Shown piece after piece: positions 5,705-7,334 of a stretch of 7,334 nt of DNA; the stretch's first letter is position 1, and each line of letters starts with the position of its first letter. The notes beneath the pieces were generated by a model, which made no database searches, was not told the origin of the DNA, and was given only the letters and a program-made list of their open reading frames with translations. The stretch covers positions 1 through 7,334 of the forward strand of contig NZ_CALHHT010000129.1 in the NCBI RefSeq assembly GCF_938031315.1. The letters run 5' to 3'. The translations under genes were made by a program, and so were the position numbers. Source of the DNA: an uncultured Campylobacter sp. Its GTDB lineage: Bacteria > Campylobacterota > Campylobacteria > Campylobacterales > Campylobacteraceae.

Positions 5705-6496
5705 ATGGAGATAGATATCAAGATAGACGATAAAAAAACAAGCGAGATCAAAAGGCTGATTTTAAATTTACTAAATCCAAGCGGCAAGCTCGATTGCGGC
5801 GCGGCGTTTAAGATCGCCGCCAAATTAGGCGTAGATGCAAGCGTCGTAGGAGATCTCGCAGCGCGCGAAGGGATACGGATAGATCGCTGCGAACTCGGAC
5901 AGTTCGGCAAGCTGCAATGTAGCGGAGGCAGCATAAAGGCGTTGCAAAAGCTAAATCCATTTTTGGATGAGAAAAGGCGGATTTTTTGCCGCGACGCCCG
6001 AGCCGTAGCTAGCGGCGGAGTGGGGTTTGATACCGTGCGCTCTACGCTTAAGGAGCACGCCATAGACGTGAAATATTGTCAGCTGGGCTGCTTTAAGGAG
6101 AAGAAAGGCAAAAGAATGAGAGTAAAAACAAAAACTTGGATCGAAAATGCGCAGGGCGAGCTCATTTTCGGCAAGGGCAAAACCGAAGTGCTAGACGTGA
6201 TCGCCCAAACGGGCTCCATCTCTAAAGCCGCCGAGGTTTTAGGGATGAACTACAAAAAATGCTGGAGCCATCTGCAAATTTTACAAAAAAATCTGCAAGA
6301 GGAGCTCTTTAGCACCAAGCAAGGCGGCGGCAATGCCGCGGGTACGACGTTAAATGCGCGCGCCTATGAGCTGATCGCCGCGTATAAGCAGCTGCAAAGC
6401 GATATAGAACACTACGCAAACGAGCGCTTTAAGGAGCTTTTTTTGAAAAAAGAGGGCGAGAAAGACGCAAGTAAAGCGGCAGATAAAAACCATTAA
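5705..6496 (+). CDS. modE: ModE-like winged-helix regulator with a duplicated N-terminal cysteine module
   Basis: A 263-residue probable DNA-binding protein. Residues about 160-237 match the ModE DNA-binding domain: TEVLDVIAQTGSISKAAEVL, then NYKKCWSHL as recognition helix, then the Gly-rich wing KQGGGNAAGTTL and a C-terminal helix. ModE proteins tune molybdenum uptake and molybdoenzyme genes. I see no C-terminal Mop/TOBE molybdate-binding domain; after the winged helix there are only about 25 charged residues. Instead, residues about 29-68 and 92-131 are two copies of one module, pattern [KR]-[LI]-x-C-x-x-A...A...GV...V...I-x-x-x-x-C-x-L-G-x-F, with Cys31/Cys62 in the first and Cys95/Cys125 plus Cys129 in the second. 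This could be the sensor. The order fdhD-modE agrees with C. jejuni Cj1508c-Cj1507c as I remember it. The start is ATG with AAGAGGG just upstream. Family call firm; the effector is unknown. Confidence 0.88.
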   Translation: MEIDIKIDDKKTSEIKRLILNLLNPSGKLDCGAAFKIAAKLGVDASVVGDLAAREGIRIDRCELGQFGKLQCSGGSIKALQKLNPFLDEKRRIFCRDARAVASGGVGFDTVRSTLKEHAIDVKYCQLGCFKEKKGKRMRVKTKTWIENAQGELIFGKGKTEVLDVIAQTGSISKAAEVLGMNYKKCWSHLQILQKNLQEELFSTKQGGGNAAGTTLNARAYELIAAYKQLQSDIEHYANERFKELFLKKEGEKDASKAADKNH

Positions 6497-6514
6497 ATTT
6501 TAAAGGAGAGAACG

Positions 6515-6703
6515 ATGTTTGTAAAACTAAACGACCGAACCTATCTAAACAAAGACAGGATCACGCGCATCAAGGTAGATAGCGTCCAGGACGGTATCAG
6601 AATTCGCTTCTACGAGGGGCAGTTTCAGGTAGCCAAAAGCGGCAGATTTGAAAGCGAAGAAAAAGCGATGGAGTGGCTGCAGAAAAATTTTATCGGCAAA
6701 TAG
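6515..6703 (+). CDS. Small 62-residue protein of unknown function, downstream of modE
   Basis: I do not recognise this protein. It starts at ATG 6515 with a strong AAAGGAG (6502-6508) six bases upstream, 18 bases after the modE stop, so it is probably translated from the same transcript as fdhD and modE. The sequence suggests alternating beta-strands (MFVKLNDRTYL, ITRIKVDSV, GIRIRFYEGQFQVAK) and a C-terminal helix (EEKAMEWLQKNFI). There is no signal peptide, membrane segment, cysteine or metal motif, so it is presumably a soluble cytoplasmic protein. It ends two bases before a short GCGC-AAA-GCGC hairpin (6704-6714) without a T-run. Position hints at a role with formate dehydrogenase or the regulator, but nothing in the sequence proves it. 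Confidence 0.75.
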   Translation: MFVKLNDRTYLNKDRITRIKVDSVQDGIRIRFYEGQFQVAKSGRFESEEKAMEWLQKNFIGK

Positions 6704-7098
6704 GCGCAAAGCGCACTTCATGACCGCGCGAGCAGCTTGCGAACAGATCCGCAAAATAGCGGCTCTTTGTGATGCGCAGCGGCTGCTCGCCGCTCATTAG
6801 CACTACGATAATTCGGTGGTTTGTGCTTTCAAGAAGAGCTTGCGCAAAGATGTTGCGATAAAATTTACGGCGAACGAGCTTCGGATATAGAGCCTAGCGT
6901 AGCGTGCAAATAGGGATACGATTACGCAAATATGGTCTATGACGACATTCGTTCGCCAAATTTACTCGAAAGATTTCATCATTCAAACCCGGCTTAACCG
7001 CATTTTTCAGCTAACTTTGCCTATTTCGCCTATATAGTATTTATATTTTATTAAGTACTGATTGGATATAGTCGCGGGCAAAATTCTAAGGGGAAATT
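6704..7098. other. Gene-free spacer with several inverted repeats
   Basis: I see no supportable gene here on either strand. Structures present are GCGAGCAGC (6728-6736) with GCTGCTCGC (6782-6790), enclosing TTGCG (6737-6741) with CGCAA (6750-6754); an alternative hairpin AGCGGC (6778-6783) with GCCGCT (6789-6794); and GGCGAACGA (6869-6877) with TCGTTCGCC (6949-6957). In the last pair, AAATTT also flanks both arms on the outside, offset by two bases on the left. The first group could be the 3' end of the fdhD-modE transcript or a small RNA. Confidence 0.4.
7033..7047 (+). promoter_or_regulatory. Candidate promoter for the gene at the right edge
   Basis: TATAGT (7033-7038) and TATATT (7042-7047) lie in an A/T-rich stretch about 50-65 bases before the TTG start at 7099. 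Either could be a -10 box. There is no convincing -35 box, as is usual in this group, so assignment is tentative. Confidence 0.35.
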
Positions 7099-7334
7099 TT
7101 GAAAAGCTTCAAACTTCGGTTTATTTATGCCATCTGCGTGGTGGTCGTATGCGCGCTGTATCTGCTAGGCGAAAGATCGGGCCTTGTGGAGCGCAAGCAA
7201 ACCCATTTTACCGTTACTTCAGATACTAATGTTTCCAAAGTGCCCGGTCTTAGCAAATACGTAACTCAAGAAGAAGTTGAAAGTTTTGCATTTCGCTACT
7301 GGGATATAGATTATAATTCAAACCCAAAAAACGT
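7099..7334 (+). CDS. Partial membrane-anchored or exported protein, C-terminus beyond the window
   Basis: An open frame from TTG 7099 runs uninterrupted to the window end (78 codons). AAGGGG at 7088-7093 lies five bases before TTG, and no in-frame ATG occurs near the start. The N-terminus is KSFKLRF followed by a hydrophobic segment, about residues 8-23 (IYAICVVVVCALYLLG), then a polar region. This fits a signal anchor or signal peptide with an N-in topology; no clear lipobox is seen. The visible rest, including VPGLSKYVTQEEVESFAFRY, would be periplasmic. I do not recognise the family with confidence. A faint resemblance to the N-terminal part of SH3-containing NlpC/P60 cell-wall peptidases of Campylobacter is possible but unproven without the remaining sequence. 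Confidence 0.7.
   Translation, partial: MKSFKLRFIYAICVVVVCALYLLGERSGLVERKQTHFTVTSDTNVSKVPGLSKYVTQEEVESFAFRYWDIDYNSNPKN

Noticed and set aside
5692..6063. 123-codon minus-strand ORF opposite the modE-like gene
   Set aside because: It is the antisense of a well-supported winged-helix protein. The Ser/Pro/Leu-rich composition is typical of a shadow, and there is no ribosome binding site.
6690..6893. 68-codon open minus-strand frame, with an internal ATG at 6797-6795 giving about 35 residues
   Set aside because: There is no Shine-Dalgarno before the ATG and no recognised family, it overlaps the end of the small plus-strand gene, and the inverted repeats there bias codon content. Left as unsupported.
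1..7334. CRISPR array, tRNA, rRNA, insertion sequence or attachment site
   Set aside because: I looked for regularly spaced repeats, cloverleaf patterns, conserved rRNA words, transposase motifs and terminal repeats, and saw none that held up.

Overview
The window looks like a chromosomal segment of an epsilonproteobacterium, most probably an oral-type Campylobacter with moderate GC content. Three observations support this: AAATTT/TAAATTT words occur throughout genes and spacers; the fdhD-modE gene pair matches the order I remember from Campylobacter jejuni; and promoters have TATAAT -10 boxes in T-rich DNA with no evident -35 box. The species cannot be fixed from the sequence alone.

Layout, left to right. 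(1) Positions 1-182, minus strand: a 5'-truncated remnant of ribD, carrying the zinc half of the deaminase motif but no start or upstream half. (2) 354-1880, plus: an AI-2E/PerM-family membrane protein with a TTG start and a low-complexity N-terminal extension of about 165 residues. (3) 1881-2384: a gene-free spacer rich in inverted repeats, ending in a promoter. (4) 2385-4637, plus: a selenocysteine-containing FdhF-type formate dehydrogenase. It reads through an in-frame UGA at 2814-2816, and a near-canonical bacterial SECIS hairpin follows. Simple ORF calling splits this gene in two. (5) 4638-4912: spacer with a probable intrinsic terminator. (6) 4913-6703: a compact plus-strand cluster of fdhD, a ModE-like regulator and an unrecognised 62-residue protein. 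(7) 6704-7098: a gene-free spacer with inverted repeats. (8) 7099 to the window end: the 5' part of a membrane-anchored protein, TTG start.

How the genes fit together. The centre is a formate and molybdenum (or tungsten) module. FdhF oxidises formate at a Mo/W-bisMGD-selenocysteine site. FdhD is the sulfurtransferase that matures that cofactor. The ModE-like protein has a ModE-type winged helix and probably couples expression to molybdenum or another cofactor signal. No iron-sulfur (FdhB), cytochrome (FdhC) or hydrogenase partner is present, so the electron acceptor must be encoded elsewhere. The regulator is the least ordinary protein here: it lacks a C-terminal molybdate-binding domain and instead has a duplicated cysteine-containing module at its N-terminus. 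The 62-residue protein behind it is a candidate accessory factor by position only.
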